Source: Streptomyces spiramyceticus
GTDB lineage: Bacteria > Actinomycetota > Actinomycetes > Streptomycetales > Streptomycetaceae
Length of the DNA: 64,000 nt
Reading direction: 5' to 3'
Assembly (NCBI RefSeq): GCF_028807635.1
Contig: NZ_JARBAX010000001.1
Span: 385,001 to 449,000 of the forward strand
The notes under the pieces were generated by a model that was not told the origin of the DNA, made no database searches, and saw nothing but the letters and a program-made list of their open reading frames with translations. This document shows positions 63,824 through 64,000 of the stretch, one piece after another (position 1 is the stretch's first letter; every line of letters starts with the position of its first letter). Made by a program: the position numbers and the translations under genes.

Positions 63824-64000
63824 GTGGGGGACGTGACGGACTTCGGCACGAGGGGCGTGAACGCCCCGGCCGACCTCGCCTGGCTGCGCGCCGTCGACGC
63901 ATACACGATGGGCGCGTATCCGCAGGCCGAAGAGGAGTTCAGGGCCGCCGTACGGATGGACCCCGGCATGGCCGACGGCTGGCTCGGGCTGCACGCGCTG
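63824..64000 (+). CDS. TPR protein, N-terminus (EccA/CbxX-like start), cut by window edge
   Basis: The 59 visible residues include DLAWLRAVDAYTMGAYPQAE and FRAAVRMDPGMADGWLGLHA. This is a tetratricopeptide repeat pattern like the N-terminal TPR part of EccA-type AAA proteins of ESX/type VII secretion. The AAA part would lie beyond the window, so this is a guess. GTG at 63824 has GGGGGG 8 bases upstream; a GTG at 63833 is the alternative. Confidence 0.6.
   Translation, partial: MGDVTDFGTRGVNAPADLAWLRAVDAYTMGAYPQAEEEFRAAVRMDPGMADGWLGLHAL

Noticed and set aside
63546..63836. 96-codon plus-strand frame
   Set aside because: It crosses the terminator-like hairpin and overlaps the TPR start; no domain and a poor ribosome site.

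Overview
The window is high-GC actinobacterial chromosome and almost certainly Streptomyces. The evidence is codon-biased G+C-rich genes, GTG and TTG starts, a complete conservon (CvnA-B-C-D), the sporulation pair smeA-sffA, rbpA with a sigma-R type promoter, and a DUF6230/DUF6114 cassette. No tRNA, rRNA, CRISPR array, integrase or transposase was seen. It looks like ordinary core-to-flank chromosome rather than a mobile island.

Layout: 1-1.6 kb, 3' part of ptsI (PTS enzyme I) facing a hypothetical gene across a terminator. 2.6-9.1 kb, acetoacetyl-CoA synthetase, GH31 glycosidase, a NUDIX hydrolase divergent from a VanX-type dipeptidase, and a DUF962 membrane protein. 9.2-10.8 kb, a coupled DUF35/thiolase-fold pair. 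11.1-13.5 kb, glpF-glpK. 13.6-17.8 kb, the conservon. 18.3-27.2 kb, a small membrane protein and then a three-gene minus-strand operon in the MukF-MukE-MukB order: a 1806-aa SMC-like ATPase, a small partner and a kleisin-like partner. No JetD-type nuclease gene is adjacent. This is the most interesting system here.

27.2-36.1 kb is a 5-oxoproline/glutamate region: a GntR regulator, divergent MFS transporter, DUF1445 protein and PxpA-B-C. These converge on a fused hydantoinase-type 5-oxoprolinase. That enzyme is the last gene of a translationally coupled chain of two glycosyltransferases and an SGNH hydrolase (36.1-39.5 kb). 39.7-41.7 kb carries HEAT-repeat and ankyrin proteins.

42.0-43.9 kb is smeA-sffA (septum-targeted DNA translocase). 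44.0-48.4 kb holds a MocR regulator divergent from a YczE-like membrane protein, a glycerophosphodiester phosphodiesterase and a UMF1-type MFS transporter. 48.6-50.6 kb is rbpA, fxsA and a polyprenol-phosphate mannose synthase. 51.1-58.7 kb has an amidohydrolase, Lrp regulator, phosphotransferase-fold protein, a pseudogene scrap, a hypothetical lipocalin-like protein, an acyl-CoA dehydrogenase and a TetR regulator. 58.8-61.3 kb is the DUF6230/DUF6114/membrane cassette. 61.3-64 kb has a Tat-exported C39-like peptidase, a uridine-kinase-like P-loop protein, a possible small RNA or attenuator, and the start of a TPR protein cut by the window edge.

Functions are assigned from motifs read by eye; no database search was possible. 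Starts were chosen from Shine-Dalgarno spacing and gene overlaps.
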